Below the pieces are notes generated by a model. That model was not told the origin of the DNA. It saw only the letters and a list, made by a program, of their open reading frames with translations, and searched no databases. Made by a program: the position numbers and the translations under genes. Source: Kiritimatiellota bacterium (GTDB lineage: Bacteria; Verrucomicrobiota; Kiritimatiellia; RFP12; UBA1067). Taken from it: a stretch of DNA of 40,892 nucleotides. This document shows, one piece after another, positions 24,131 through 33,314 of the stretch. Numbering within the stretch: position 1 is the stretch's first letter; every line of letters starts with the position of its first letter. The stretch covers positions 1 through 40,892 of the forward strand of contig WRJS01000019.1 of assembly GCA_009778475.1 (NCBI GenBank), written 5' to 3'.

Positions 24131-25579
24131 ATGCGTACCCCACCCAACAGCCTTGAGGCCGAGCGCGGCGTATTGGGCTCCATCCTCTTGGAGGTCGCCC
24201 GCGACAACCGCGTGCTGGACCTGTGCATCGAGAAAGGCATCTCCGCAGAGGCGTTCGTCTCGCCGCAGCACAGCCTGATCTTCGAGACCGTGACCGAGAT
24301 GTCACGCGCAGGGGCCGTGGTGGACCCCGTGACGCTCCTTGACCGCCTCAAAGGCCTGAACCGCCTCGAGGCCGCGGGCGGCGCGGTCACCATCCAGTCG
24401 CTCATCGACGGCACCCCCACCTCCGCGCACGCCGAATACTACATCGACATCCTGCGCCAGAAGTTCCTGCTCCGCAAGGTCATCGCCTGCGCGCGCGACG
24501 CGGAACGGCGGTGCTTCGACGAGGCCCTCAACGCCGACATCATCCTCGGCGAGGTCGAGCAGAAGTTCCTCGGGATTTCCGAGGGCAACAACGGCCCGGC
24601 CCTGTCGTGGCCGCAGGCCATCACCAACACCATCGGGCATATCGACCGCCTGCTCTCGCTCGGGCCGGGCGCGGTGGCCGGGCTGCCCACGGGCCTCTCC
24701 AACCTCGACCGCAAGCTGAAGGGCCTGCGCAACGGCGAGATGATCGTGCTGGCCGCGCGCCCGTCCATGGGCAAGACCTCGCTCGCGATGAACATCGCCG
24801 AATGCGTCGCGCTCGGGCGCGACATCAACGGCCTGCCCATGAAGGGCGACCACAGCCGCCCGCACGGCGTCGCCATCTTCTCGCTCGAGATGTCCTCCGA
24901 GTCGCTCGCCATGCGCATGCTGTGCGGGTACGCCGGGGTGTCCGCGTTCCTCATCGACAAAGGCCTCATCAGCGCCAACAACTCGCGCCATCAGGATCTG
25001 GTCCGCGCCGCGTCGGTGCTGTCCAAGGCGCCCCTCTACGTGGACGACTCGGGCGGCCTGGACGTGATGGACATGCGCGCCCGCGCGCGCCGCCTGAAGA
25101 AGCGCCACAACATCGAGCTGGTCGTCATCGACTACCTCCAGCTCTGCTACTGCCGCGAGTTCGCCAAGCAGGGGCGGCAGATCGAGACCTCGCAGATTTC
25201 CGGCCAGATTAAGGCCATGGCCAAGGAGCTCAACGTCCCCGTCATCGTGCTGAGCCAGCTCAGCCGCGCCAACGAGCGCCGCGGCGACAAGTCCGAGAAG
25301 CCCAAGCTCTCCGATTTGCGCGACTCCGGCGCGATCGAGCAGGACGCCGACGTGGTGCTGCTGCTGCGCCGCCCCAGCCGCATCTCCGGCGACCCCGAGC
25401 ATGATGACGAAAAGCTGGCCATCGTGGACATCGCCAAGCACCGCAACGGCCCGACGGGCGAGGTGCGCCTCAACTTTGACGGCGACGTCACGCGCTTCGC
25501 CGACCGCACCGACCAGGCCAGCGACACCGGCGGCCTGCGCCCCGACACCGACCCCTCCCCCGACGACGCCCTGCCATGA
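24131..25579 (+). CDS. dnaB: Replicative DNA helicase DnaB
   Basis: 482 aa. N-terminal DnaG-binding helical domain (about 1-110: SLEAERGVLGSILLE), linker helix, and RecA-like ATPase with Walker A RPSMGKTS (K215), Walker B VVIDYLQL (D334) and the arginine-finger region near LRDSGAIEQDADVVLLLRR. The C-terminal tail after HRNGPTGEVRL is acidic and low complexity. ATG 24131 directly follows a simple-sequence array, so no normal Shine-Dalgarno is visible. It overlaps the downstream acyltransferase gene by 4 nt (ATGA). The rplI-dnaB linkage is conserved in many bacteria. Confidence 0.96.
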   Translation: MRTPPNSLEAERGVLGSILLEVARDNRVLDLCIEKGISAEAFVSPQHSLIFETVTEMSRAGAVVDPVTLLDRLKGLNRLEAAGGAVTIQSLIDGTPTSAHAEYYIDILRQKFLLRKVIACARDAERRCFDEALNADIILGEVEQKFLGISEGNNGPALSWPQAITNTIGHIDRLLSLGPGAVAGLPTGLSNLDRKLKGLRNGEMIVLAARPSMGKTSLAMNIAECVALGRDINGLPMKGDHSRPHGVAIFSLEMSSESLAMRMLCGYAGVSAFLIDKGLISANNSRHQDLVRAASVLSKAPLYVDDSGGLDVMDMRARARRLKKRHNIELVVIDYLQLCYCREFAKQGRQIETSQISGQIKAMAKELNVPVIVLSQLSRANERRGDKSEKPKLSDLRDSGAIEQDADVVLLLRRPSRISGDPEHDDEKLAIVDIAKHRNGPTGEVRLNFDGDVTRFADRTDQASDTGGLRPDTDPSPDDALP

Positions 25580-26412
25580 CCAAGACCCACTACAAGGCCT
25601 TGCAGGAGGCGCTGCGCACGGCGGGGCGTTACGAGACGCCCCCCGAGGCGCGCCCCCGGCGGCCCGCGCGGAAAAGCGCGCTCCACAGCATACGGTGCGC
25701 GAAGGTCGTCGCGCTCGACATCGTCGGGCGGTGCTGCTGCCATTACCTGCGCGGCGTGTTCGACTACGAGAAATGGGCGCAGGCCTGCATGGCCTCCATC
25801 CATTTTGCGGAAGGCATCGGCTCGGTGGTCACGTTTGAGGGCTTCGGCCAACGCGCCGCGCATGACGGGCCTGTCGTGTACGTCTCCAACCACATGAGCA
25901 CCTTCGAGACGATGGTCTATCCGGCCGCCCTGACGACCTTCGGGAAGATCGCGATTATCCTGAAGAAGAGCCTGACGGACATCCCGGTTGTCGGCCCCAC
26001 GGCGCGCGCGGTCGGGTGCATCGCCGTGACCCGCAAGAACGCGCGCGACGACCTGAAGGCCGTGCTGGAGCAAGGCGCCGTCAGCATCGCCAACGGGCTG
26101 TCCGTGCTGATTTTCCCGCAAGGCACGCGCCAGCCCGTGTTCGAGAGCAGACGCTTCAACTCGCTCGGCGCGAAGCTCGCCGAACGCGCCAGCGTGCCGC
26201 TCGTGCCGATTGCCGTGCAGAGCGATTTCCTGGAGGTGGGCAAATGGCGATGGCTGCGCGACTTCGGCGCGGTTGACCCCTCGCGCCCCGTGCGCTTCGC
26301 CTGCGGCCCCGTCCTCGCGCCCGACCTCGGCGGGAAAAAGATGCACGAGCAAAGCGTCGCCTTCATCGCCGGCAAGCTCGCCGCCTGGGGCCTGCCGAGC
26401 AACCCGGGTTAA
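25576..26412 (+). CDS. Lysophospholipid acyltransferase (PlsC-like)
   Basis: 278-aa membrane-associated acyltransferase of the PlsC/LPLAT superfamily, likely acylating lysophosphatidate or a related lipid on the inner membrane. Motif I is VSNHMSTFETMV, so the usual H-x4-D reads H-x4-E; motif III is IFPQGTRQP in place of FPEGTRS; and the ARAVGCIAVTRKNARDD region matches motif II. These variants are shared with a bacterial subfamily I recall as NHMSTLET. Its ATG overlaps the dnaB stop, so it is coupled to dnaB. Acyl donor and substrate are unknown. Confidence 0.8.
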   Translation: MTKTHYKALQEALRTAGRYETPPEARPRRPARKSALHSIRCAKVVALDIVGRCCCHYLRGVFDYEKWAQACMASIHFAEGIGSVVTFEGFGQRAAHDGPVVYVSNHMSTFETMVYPAALTTFGKIAIILKKSLTDIPVVGPTARAVGCIAVTRKNARDDLKAVLEQGAVSIANGLSVLIFPQGTRQPVFESRRFNSLGAKLAERASVPLVPIAVQSDFLEVGKWRWLRDFGAVDPSRPVRFACGPVLAPDLGGKKMHEQSVAFIAGKLAAWGLPSNPG

Positions 26413-26565
26413 CATGGCTGCATGTTCAGCAGCATCCCGCGGGATGTTAACCTTGCGTTGTCCTACAATGCCCCGAAAGATCAGGCGCCGCACGCCATAT
26501 ACGCGGCAACATCAATAAATGACTATTGGGGAATTCCCGAAGAAGAGAATATGCGCGTTCCGCGC

Positions 26566-26594
26566 TTGACTGGCGGGTTGGGATTCGGTATAGT
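26566..26594 (+). promoter_or_regulatory. Strong sigma70-type promoter of the aminotransferase gene
   Basis: TTGACT (26566-26571), 17-nt spacer, TATAGT (26589-26594), the best consensus match in the window. Start of transcription is expected near 26601, giving a leader of about 46 nt with a GGAGAGG Shine-Dalgarno. Confidence 0.7.
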
Positions 26595-26646
26595 GTAAGC
26601 CCTTTGTGGACAGAATGCATCTGTCTGAATTCAGGAGAGGAATGAT

Positions 26647-27981
26647 ATGCCGAAGCCTTTGGACCCATTGGCTGTTAGTTTGAATGAGGAGCTTGCGTCT
26701 GGCGGGAGCCCGTTGCTGTCGATGCTGTCGGGGCGCGGGAGGCGCATCTATTTCCCGTCCGCGGGCATCCTTGGGCAGAGCGCGGAGGCGAAGGGCTGCG
26801 CCATCAACGCGACCATCGGGATGGCGTTCGAGGAGGATGGCTCGCCGTTGTGCCTGGAGTGCGTGGAGGACATGACGCGCCTGGACGCGGCGGCGTTCCT
26901 CTACGCGCCGAGCTTCGGCCTCCCGGACCTGCGTGCGGTTTGGGCGGATATGCTGCTGGCGAAAAACCCCTCGCTCGCGGGGAAGGCGTTCAGCCTCCCG
27001 GTCGTGACCAGCGCGCTGACGCACGGCCTGACGGTCGCGGGGTACCTGTTCCTGGACGCGGGCGATGAGGTTGTCGTGCCGGACCTGTACTGGGACAATT
27101 ACGAGCTGGTTTTCGAGAACGCCTACGATGCGGCGCTGAGGACGTTCCCGATGTTCACGCCCGGCGGCGCGTTCAATGCGGACGGCATGGAGCGCCTGCT
27201 CATGGGCGAGGGCGGGAAGAAGGTCGTCCTCCTGAACTTCCCGAACAACCCCACGGGCTATACGGCGACGCACGCGGACGAGGAGGCGATCTGCGCGGCG
27301 CTGGCGCGGGCGGCGGGGGCGGGCAAGCGGATCGTGGCGCTGCTGGATGACGCGTACTTCGGCCTCGTCTATGAGCCTGGCGTCGGCACGGAGTCCATGT
27401 TCGGCCGCCTGATGGGGCTGCACCCGAACATCCTGGCCGTGAAGCTGGACGGCCCGACGAAGGAGGATTACGTCTGGGGCGCGCGCGTGGGCTTCATCAC
27501 GTTCGGCGCGGAGGGCGCGACGGCGGCGCAGTACAAGGCGCTGGAGGCGAAGGCCGGCGGCATCGTGCGCGGCACCATCTCCAACGTCTCCAGCGTCGGT
27601 CAGCATATCCTGCTGCAGGCGTACCGCGCGGAGGGCTACGCCCGGCAGAAGCAGGAGAAGTGCGGCATCCTGAAAAAGCGCTATGACCGCATCCGCGCGA
27701 TTTTCCGGGAGCATCCCGAATATGCGCGGTCGTTCGCGCCCATGCCGTTCAACTCGGGCTATTTCATGTGCGTGAAGCCTGTGGGCGCTGACCCCGAGGC
27801 GTTGCGGCGGCGGCTGCTCAGGGACGAGCACCGGGTCGGTGTCGTCGTGCTCTCGGGCCTCATCCGCATCGCGTTCGCGACGGTCGCGCTCGACAAGCTC
27901 GACGCGCTCTTCGCGCACATCCACGCGGCCGTGCAGGAGCTCGGGGGCAAGGAGCATACAGAGGTGATAAGTGACAAGTGA
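26647..27981 (+). CDS. Class I/II PLP-dependent aminotransferase
   Basis: 444-aa fold-type I aminotransferase. PLP contacts: LNFPNNPTGY (196-205), ALLDDAYFGL (Asp/Tyr, 231-240), and the Schiff-base lysine K272 in LDGPTKEDYVWGARVGF. It is longer than typical AspC homologs, and the DGPTKEDYVWG form marks a less studied subgroup whose amino-acid substrate I cannot name. The final residues EVISDK and the stop are encoded by a short GTGATAAG-type array (27961-27990), so the natural C-terminus was probably altered. A strong promoter lies upstream; citrate synthase follows after 51 nt. Confidence 0.85.
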   Translation: MPKPLDPLAVSLNEELASGGSPLLSMLSGRGRRIYFPSAGILGQSAEAKGCAINATIGMAFEEDGSPLCLECVEDMTRLDAAAFLYAPSFGLPDLRAVWADMLLAKNPSLAGKAFSLPVVTSALTHGLTVAGYLFLDAGDEVVVPDLYWDNYELVFENAYDAALRTFPMFTPGGAFNADGMERLLMGEGGKKVVLLNFPNNPTGYTATHADEEAICAALARAAGAGKRIVALLDDAYFGLVYEPGVGTESMFGRLMGLHPNILAVKLDGPTKEDYVWGARVGFITFGAEGATAAQYKALEAKAGGIVRGTISNVSSVGQHILLQAYRAEGYARQKQEKCGILKKRYDRIRAIFREHPEYARSFAPMPFNSGYFMCVKPVGADPEALRRRLLRDEHRVGVVVLSGLIRIAFATVALDKLDALFAHIHAAVQELGGKEHTEVISDK

Positions 27982-28032
27982 TATAGGTAATAGGCGAGTT
28001 GAGGAGCATTCCCCGCAAGCCAAGAAAGTGCT

Positions 28033-29406
28033 ATGAAGAAAAAGACATCCCCGGAAACCGCGACCGCCCAGCTGACCGTCAACGGCAAGACTGTCACGTT
28101 CCCCGTGCGCGTCGGCTCGGAAAACGAAGTCGCGATCGACATCTCGCGCCTCCGCAAGGAGACGGGCGCCATCACGCTGGACTACGGCTACCTGAACACC
28201 GGCTCGTGCGAGAGCGCCATCACCTACCTCGACGGCGAGGAGGGTGTCCTGCGTTACCGCGGCTACCCGGTGGAAGAGCTGGCCGCCAAGTCGCGCTTCG
28301 TGGAGGTGGCCTACCTGCTCATCAACGGGCGCATGCCCGACGCGCAGGAGCGCCAGCAGTGGTCGTCGCTGCTGAACCAGCACTCGATGATCCACGAGGA
28401 CATGCGCCGCGTCTTCTACCAGTACCCTGAGTACGCGCACCCGATGGCGGTGCTCTCGGCCATGGTCGTCTCGCTCTCGACGTTCTACCCCGAGCTCTCC
28501 CAGCACCGGCCGGACGAGCCGGAGGAGGCCATCACCATCGCGGCCACGCGCCTGATGAGCAAGCTGCGCACCATCGCGGCGTTCTCCTACAAGAAGTCCA
28601 TCGGCGAGCCCTTCGTCTATCCGCGCAGCGACCTCAAATACTGCGCCAACTTCCTGAACATGATGTTCAGCTCGCCCGTCTGCCCCTACGAGATACGCCC
28701 CGAGGTGGTCAAGGCGCTGAACGTCCTGCTCATCCTCCACGCCGACCACGAGCAGAACTGCTCCACCTCGGCCGTGCGCCTCGTGGGCAGCGCGCGCGTG
28801 AACCTCTACGCCTCCGTCTCCGCCGGCATCTGTGCGCTGTGGGGCCCGCTCCACGGCGGCGCGAACCAGATGGTCGTCGAGATGCTGGAGGACATCATCC
28901 GGCGCGGCGGGTCCGTCAAAAGCTACGTCGAGGGCGTCAAGACCTCCAAGGGCAAAGAGCTCCTCTACGGCTTCGGCCACCGCGTCTATAAGACCTACGA
29001 CCCGCGCGCCAAAATCATCAAGCAGTCCTGCCACAGCGTGCTGAAGGCGCTGAAGGTCAACGACAGCATGCTCGACCTCGCGCTGGAGCTGGAGGACATC
29101 GCCCTGCACGACGACTACTTCCTCGCCCGCAACCTCTACCCCAACGTGGACTTCTACAGCGGCCTGATCTACCGCGCCATCGGCATCCCCAGGGAGATGT
29201 TCACCGTCATGTTCGCGCTCGGCCGCCTCCCCGGGTGGATCGCCCAGTGGAAAGAGGCCCGCGAGGACGCGCGCTTCAAGCTGCAGCGCCCGCGCCAGAT
29301 TTACGTCGGCCCGCCTCGGCGCAACCTCGCCCCCGAACACGTCAGCTCCGAAGTTGACGAAGCGCCGCGCAGAAAGCACACCGCCCATGCCAAACGCAAA
29401 GCATAG
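28033..29406 (+). CDS. gltA: Citrate synthase
   Basis: 457 aa, hexameric Gram-negative type. It condenses oxaloacetate with acetyl-CoA at the TCA-cycle entry. Catalytic residues: H274 (LWGPLHGGAN), H316 (GFGHRVYKTYDPRAK) and D373 (NVDFYSG); LHADHEQNCST (235-245) is the conserved oxaloacetate-site stretch. The N-terminal beta domain (residues 10-45) matches the allosteric NADH-sensitive form. The C-terminal tail is basic (RRKHTAHAKRKA) and overlaps the next gene by 20 nt. No other TCA genes are seen. Confidence 0.95.
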   Translation: MKKKTSPETATAQLTVNGKTVTFPVRVGSENEVAIDISRLRKETGAITLDYGYLNTGSCESAITYLDGEEGVLRYRGYPVEELAAKSRFVEVAYLLINGRMPDAQERQQWSSLLNQHSMIHEDMRRVFYQYPEYAHPMAVLSAMVVSLSTFYPELSQHRPDEPEEAITIAATRLMSKLRTIAAFSYKKSIGEPFVYPRSDLKYCANFLNMMFSSPVCPYEIRPEVVKALNVLLILHADHEQNCSTSAVRLVGSARVNLYASVSAGICALWGPLHGGANQMVVEMLEDIIRRGGSVKSYVEGVKTSKGKELLYGFGHRVYKTYDPRAKIIKQSCHSVLKALKVNDSMLDLALELEDIALHDDYFLARNLYPNVDFYSGLIYRAIGIPREMFTVMFALGRLPGWIAQWKEAREDARFKLQRPRQIYVGPPRRNLAPEHVSSEVDEAPRRKHTAHAKRKA

Positions 29407-30331
29407 ACTGCCCCTCCTCCTGATCGCCGCCGCGGCCGCCCTCGGCGGCCGCGCCGACGAGGCGTTCCAGAACTACCGCGCCGGTTTCGACCGCGACGTG
29501 CTGGCCCTGCAAATCCTCCTGGACCGCCAGAACTTCTCCTGCAACTGCATCGACGGCGTGTGGGGCGCGCGCACGGAGATCGCCCTCCTCACATGGCAGA
29601 CGCTCAACGGGCTGCCCGCCACGGGCATACCCACCGCAGAGACCCTCGGCGCGTTGAGCGCCAACGCGCCCGACGTGCTGGCCGGCTACACCGTCACCGC
29701 CAAGGATCACGCCGAGCTCGGCCCCTTCCCCGAGGACTGGGAAGCGCGCGCCCGCCTCACCGCCATGCGCTACACGACCATCCTCGAGATGGCCGCCGAG
29801 CGCGGTCACGCCACCGAGCGCCTCATCCAGCGCCTCAACCCCCACGCCGCATGGCCCAACCCGCCCCCCGGCACGGAGCTGACCCTCCCCAACTGCGCCC
29901 CCGCCGCGAAGCCCAAGGCCGCCTCCATCCGCATCTCCCTCGGGCGCACGGAGGTCACGGTGTTCAACGCCGACGGCCGCCTCGTCGGCCTCTTCCCCTG
30001 CTCCATCGCGCGCGACAAAGCCAAGCGCCCCGTCGGCGACCTCGCGGTCAAGGCCGTCGCGCTGAACCCGACCTACACCTACGACCCCCAGCTGTTCTTC
30101 CCCGGCGGCGCGAACACCTCCAAGCTGATCATCCCCCCTGGTCCGAACAACCCCGTCGGCACGGCATGGGTCAGCCTCACCCTTCAAGGCTACGGCATCC
30201 ACGGCACCCCCTTCCCCGCGAACATCGGCCGCGCCGAATCCAAAGGCTGCTTCCGCCTCGCCAACTGGAACGCCGAGAAGCTCGCCCGCATGGTCAGCAT
30301 CGGCACGGCGGTTGAGATTGAGGAAGAATAA
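29387..30331 (+). CDS. L,D-transpeptidase with peptidoglycan-binding domain
   Basis: 314 aa. Signal peptide ~1-24 (LPLLLIAAAAALGGRA). A peptidoglycan_binding_1-like helical domain (~30-92) contains LLDRQNFSCNCIDGVWGART. A LysM-like segment (~100-168) ends PPGTELTLPNC. The YkuD catalytic domain (~178-312) has H272 and nucleophile C288 in HGTPFPANIGRAESKGCFRL. It should make 3-3 crosslinks or attach proteins to peptidoglycan in the periplasm; the OmpA-like protein at 7526 is a conceivable partner only by analogy. The start at ATG 29387 lies inside the gltA 3' end; a TTG at 29354 would add residues before the signal peptide and is less likely. Confidence 0.88.
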   Translation: MPNAKHRLPLLLIAAAAALGGRADEAFQNYRAGFDRDVLALQILLDRQNFSCNCIDGVWGARTEIALLTWQTLNGLPATGIPTAETLGALSANAPDVLAGYTVTAKDHAELGPFPEDWEARARLTAMRYTTILEMAAERGHATERLIQRLNPHAAWPNPPPGTELTLPNCAPAAKPKAASIRISLGRTEVTVFNADGRLVGLFPCSIARDKAKRPVGDLAVKAVALNPTYTYDPQLFFPGGANTSKLIIPPGPNNPVGTAWVSLTLQGYGIHGTPFPANIGRAESKGCFRLANWNAEKLARMVSIGTAVEIEEE

Positions 30332-30369
30332 GGCCGCCTGTTGCAAGGCCGTCCAGCCGTCAGGTCCTG

Positions 30370-30400
30370 CCGTCGCGATTCCGACGATTTCCGTTTTTTT
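30370..30400 (+). terminator. Possible terminator after the L,D-transpeptidase gene
   Basis: A short CGTCG-CGATTC-CGACG hairpin followed after a few nt by a run of seven Ts (30394-30400). The stem is weak, so confidence is low. Confidence 0.3.
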
Positions 30401-30462
30401 CGCTTTGCCTCCCGGCGGATATGTGTTACGCTTATGTTTTCTATCCTGAGTAAAGGAGGACT

Positions 30463-31839
30463 ATGAAAAGTAAGTTTGAAGTGAGCAGGCGGTCGTTCCT
30501 CGGGACGGCGGCGACGGCGGCGGCGTTCAGCATCGTGCCGCGCCATGTGATTGCGCGTTCGGGCGGGGTGCCGCCGAGCGAGAAGCTGAACCTCGGCTGC
30601 GTCGGCGTCGGGGGGATGCAGGGCGGCGGCGACGTCGGGGGCGTGAGCTCGGAGAACATCTACGCGCTGTGCGACGTGGACGAGAACCACCTCAACAAGG
30701 CCGCCGAGAACCGGCAGGCCGCGAAGAAGTACCGCGATTTCCGCAAGATGCTGGACGCGGAGTACAAGAACCTCGACGGCATCACCGTGACCATCCCCGA
30801 CCACATGCACGCGACGGTCTCGCTGTGGGCGATGGAGCGCGGGCTGGGCGTGTATTGCCAGAAGCCGCTCACGCCGACGGTGTGGGAGGCGCGCCTGTTG
30901 GCCAACGCGGCGAGGAAGTACAAGGTGCCGACGCAGATGGGCAATCAGGGCTATTCGTGCGAGGCGACGCGCATGGCGTGCGAGACGATCTGGCGCGGCG
31001 ACATCGGCGACGTGAAGGAGGTCCACGCGTGGAACGGCGGCGGCTTCGCGCGCGGCGTGAAGGAGTGGCCGAAGGAGGAGCCCGTTCCCGCGCACTTGGA
31101 CTGGGATCTCTGGACGGGGCGCGCGCGCCTGCACCCTTACGGGCCGAAGATCGCGCCGATCGAGTGGCGCGGGTACATCGAGTACGGCACGCAGATGGTG
31201 GGCGACTGGGGGGTGCATATCCTCGGGCCCGCGAACTGGGGCCTGCAGCTGGGCAGCCCGTCGAGCGTGGAGTGCATCGCGGTGGACGAGGTGAACCCCG
31301 TGACGTTCCCGCACTACGCCTGCAAGTTCGAGTTCCCCGAGCGGCCGAACCCGTTCGTGGCGGCCAAGAAGATGCCGCCCGTGACGGTTTACTGGTACGA
31401 GGGCAAGATGCACGGCCAGCAGTTCAAGCGGCCGGAGGGGCTGGAGCCGGACGACCTCAAGTCCTGCAACGAGCTGTTCGTCGGCACGAAGGGCTTCCTC
31501 GGCACGGACGGTCGCGGCGAGAGCATGAGGATGATCCCCGAGAGCGCCATGCAGGGCTTCAAGAAGCCCGAGCAGGTCATCAAGCGCATCGACGGCGGGC
31601 ATTACCGGAACTGGATCAACGCGTTCAAGGGCGGCGACGAGCCGTGCTCGAACTTCACCATCGCCGGGCCCTACACCGAGTGGCTGCTGCTGGGCACGAT
31701 CTGCTGGCGCTTCCCCAACGAGAAGCTGCTGTGGGACGGCGCGCGGATGCGCTTCACCAACAAGCCGGCCGCCAACGAGTTCGTCAAGCCCTATATCCGC
31801 AAGGGATGGGAATTGAAGACCATGGGGTTAGGCGTGTAA
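30463..31839 (+). CDS. Tat-exported Gfo/Idh/MocA family oxidoreductase
   Basis: 458 aa. A twin-arginine signal (SRRSFLGTAATAAAF, residues 8-22) sends the folded, cofactor-loaded enzyme to the periplasm. The NAD(P)-binding fold begins LNLGCVGVGGMQGGG (~43-55). The family EKP motif reads CQKPLTPTVWEARLL with K134, a variant usual in this PVC-abundant subfamily. The C-terminal alpha/beta domain includes HAWNGGGFARGVKEWP and GDWGVHILGPANWGL. It probably oxidises or isomerises a sugar derivative; the substrate is unknown. AAAGGAGG precedes ATG 30463. The next gene encodes a Tat-exported sugar epimerase, so the pair likely acts in one pathway. Confidence 0.9.
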   Translation: MKSKFEVSRRSFLGTAATAAAFSIVPRHVIARSGGVPPSEKLNLGCVGVGGMQGGGDVGGVSSENIYALCDVDENHLNKAAENRQAAKKYRDFRKMLDAEYKNLDGITVTIPDHMHATVSLWAMERGLGVYCQKPLTPTVWEARLLANAARKYKVPTQMGNQGYSCEATRMACETIWRGDIGDVKEVHAWNGGGFARGVKEWPKEEPVPAHLDWDLWTGRARLHPYGPKIAPIEWRGYIEYGTQMVGDWGVHILGPANWGLQLGSPSSVECIAVDEVNPVTFPHYACKFEFPERPNPFVAAKKMPPVTVYWYEGKMHGQQFKRPEGLEPDDLKSCNELFVGTKGFLGTDGRGESMRMIPESAMQGFKKPEQVIKRIDGGHYRNWINAFKGGDEPCSNFTIAGPYTEWLLLGTICWRFPNEKLLWDGARMRFTNKPAANEFVKPYIRKGWELKTMGLGV

Positions 31840-31855
31840 GTGATGAGAATGATTT

Positions 31856-31944
31856 TTAACCACAATAGGCGCAATGGATTTCACAACAGGCACAACAGCA
31901 ATGCTTGTGTCCATTGTGCATCCTATCGTGTCCATTGTGGTTAA
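31856..31944. repeat. 89-bp inverted-repeat element, TTAACCACAATRGRC type
   Basis: The left end TTAACCACAATAGGCGCAAT and the right end (TCCATTGTGGTTAA) are imperfect inverted copies. Inside are short quasi-repeats of CACAATGG. It separates the oxidoreductase and epimerase genes. Confidence 0.75.
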
Positions 31945-31978
31945 AGGAACGAGAATTGAAAACCGGAGAAACATCAAG

Positions 31979-32914
31979 ATGAGTAAGCAGATTACACTCT
32001 CGCGCCGGGGCTTCCTCGGCGCGACGGCGGCCACGGCCGCAGCGGCAGTGACCCCCGTGAGGCTATTCGCGGCGGCCAAGCCCAACTCGAAAGTCAACGG
32101 CGTGCAGATCGGCGTCATCAACTACAGCTACCACGGACAGGGGCAGTCCGCCGAGCAGGTGTTGAGTTACCTGCTGGAGAACGGCCTGAGCTCCGTCGAG
32201 CTGATGCGCAACGCCATCAACCCCTTCATCAAGACCCCCTCGATCGGCGGCTCGGTCGACCCCGCCAACAACGACAAGTGGCTCGCCGCCGCCGAGGACA
32301 AGGACATCATGGCCAAGTGTGCTGAGCTCCGCAAGATGTACGCCGACGCGGGCGTGACCATCCACACCACCAAGTTCGACGACATCGGCGATGGCAAGCT
32401 CACCGACGGCCAGAACGAGTATTACTTCAAGGTCACCAAGGCCCTCGGCGCCAAGGCAATCACCCGCGAAGTGGACAAGAGCGGGAACATCTCCAAGCGC
32501 ATCGGGGACATGGCGGACAAGCACAAAATCTATGTCGCCTTCCACAACCACGAGCAAATCGACGCCAAGACGTACGATGACCCGAAGATACTGAGCAATC
32601 AGTACCTCTCCATCAACTTGGACATCGGCCACTACACCGCCGCGAACAGCGACTGCGTGGTGGAGATTGTGGAGAAATACAACAAGCGCATCACCAGCCT
32701 GCACATCAAGGACCGCAAGACGAAAGCCGACGGCGGTGCGAACATGCCCTTCGGCGAAGGCGGCACGCCCATCGTCGATGTGCTGAAGCTGATGCGCAAG
32801 AACAAGTACACCTTCCCCGCGGACATCGAGCTCGAGTACAAACCGCCCGAAGGCTCCAACACCATCAAGGAAGTCACCAAGTGCGCGGACTACTGCAAGA
32901 AGGCGCTGGCGTAA
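31979..32914 (+). CDS. Tat-exported sugar phosphate isomerase/epimerase
   Basis: 311 aa. Twin-arginine signal LSRRGFLGATAATAAAA (~7-23), then an AP-endonuclease-2/xylose-isomerase-like TIM barrel: INYSYHGQGQSAEQVLSYLL, GLSSVELM, VAFHNHEQ, LNLDIGHYTA-type metal ligands (seen as INLDIGHYTAANSD), SLHIKDRKTK, and FPADIELEYKP. The His/Asp/Glu pattern fits a divalent-metal epimerase or isomerase. GGAG lies 10 nt before ATG 31979. Adjacent to a Tat-exported Gfo/Idh/MocA enzyme, it suggests periplasmic processing of a keto-sugar; the substrate is unknown. Confidence 0.87.
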   Translation: MSKQITLSRRGFLGATAATAAAAVTPVRLFAAAKPNSKVNGVQIGVINYSYHGQGQSAEQVLSYLLENGLSSVELMRNAINPFIKTPSIGGSVDPANNDKWLAAAEDKDIMAKCAELRKMYADAGVTIHTTKFDDIGDGKLTDGQNEYYFKVTKALGAKAITREVDKSGNISKRIGDMADKHKIYVAFHNHEQIDAKTYDDPKILSNQYLSINLDIGHYTAANSDCVVEIVEKYNKRITSLHIKDRKTKADGGANMPFGEGGTPIVDVLKLMRKNKYTFPADIELEYKPPEGSNTIKEVTKCADYCKKALA

Positions 32915-33159
32915 GGTAGCGCACCGCGTCCCGCGGTGCAAAGAGGTTAAGACCGTTAGACTGCAAGGGACCCACCCCGTAGTCTTTTGGTTCGATGTGT
33001 GCAAGGTGCCTGTCCTCGCGGAGGCAGGCGGGACGCTCGGCGTTCGTACCCGTTGTGCGTGATGGACAAATACCTTGTAGGCGGTTGCCTCATGCAGAAG
33101 TACCTCAAGACGAAGACGGTGGTTTTAACCGTAAGGGATGCTAAGGGACGATAACAAAA
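32915..33159. other. Hairpin-rich spacer at the island border
   Basis: Starts with a very strong hairpin GCACCGCG-TCC-CGCGGTGC (32921-32939), which may stop transcription or be another REP. It is followed by a GCCTG...CAGGC palindrome near 33008-33030 and a decayed left end of the TTAACCG-type element (33123-33152). No gene is visible. Base composition drops to the right of this point. Confidence 0.55.
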
Positions 33160-33301
33160 TTAACCGCAAGGGGCGCAAGGGTTTCGCAAAGAACGCAAAG
33201 AGAATTTATGGGGGAAATAAACGTGTTCGCAACAGGGCGTGGCATCAAAAACAATGACTTCTTTGCGCCCTTTGCGAAACCTTGGTGCCCTTTGCGGTTA
33301 A
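33160..33301. mobile_element. MITE-like inverted-repeat element, copy A
   Basis: 142 bp. The left end TTAACCGCAAGGGGCGCAAG and right end (CCTTTGCGGTTAA) form a terminal inverted repeat of about 32 bp with few mismatches. No transposase is inside. Together with the next 36 bp, which include the start of the GxxExxY gene, it is repeated at 33694-33871 with about nine differences in 178 nt. Confidence 0.8.
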
Positions 33302-33314
33302 AGCTGGGGTGTTT

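Noticed and set aside
26512..29388. A 958-codon minus-strand frame
   Set aside because: Antisense shadow of the aminotransferase and citrate synthase genes; composition is Arg/Val/Asp/His-rich with no motif, as expected for high-GC antisense frames.
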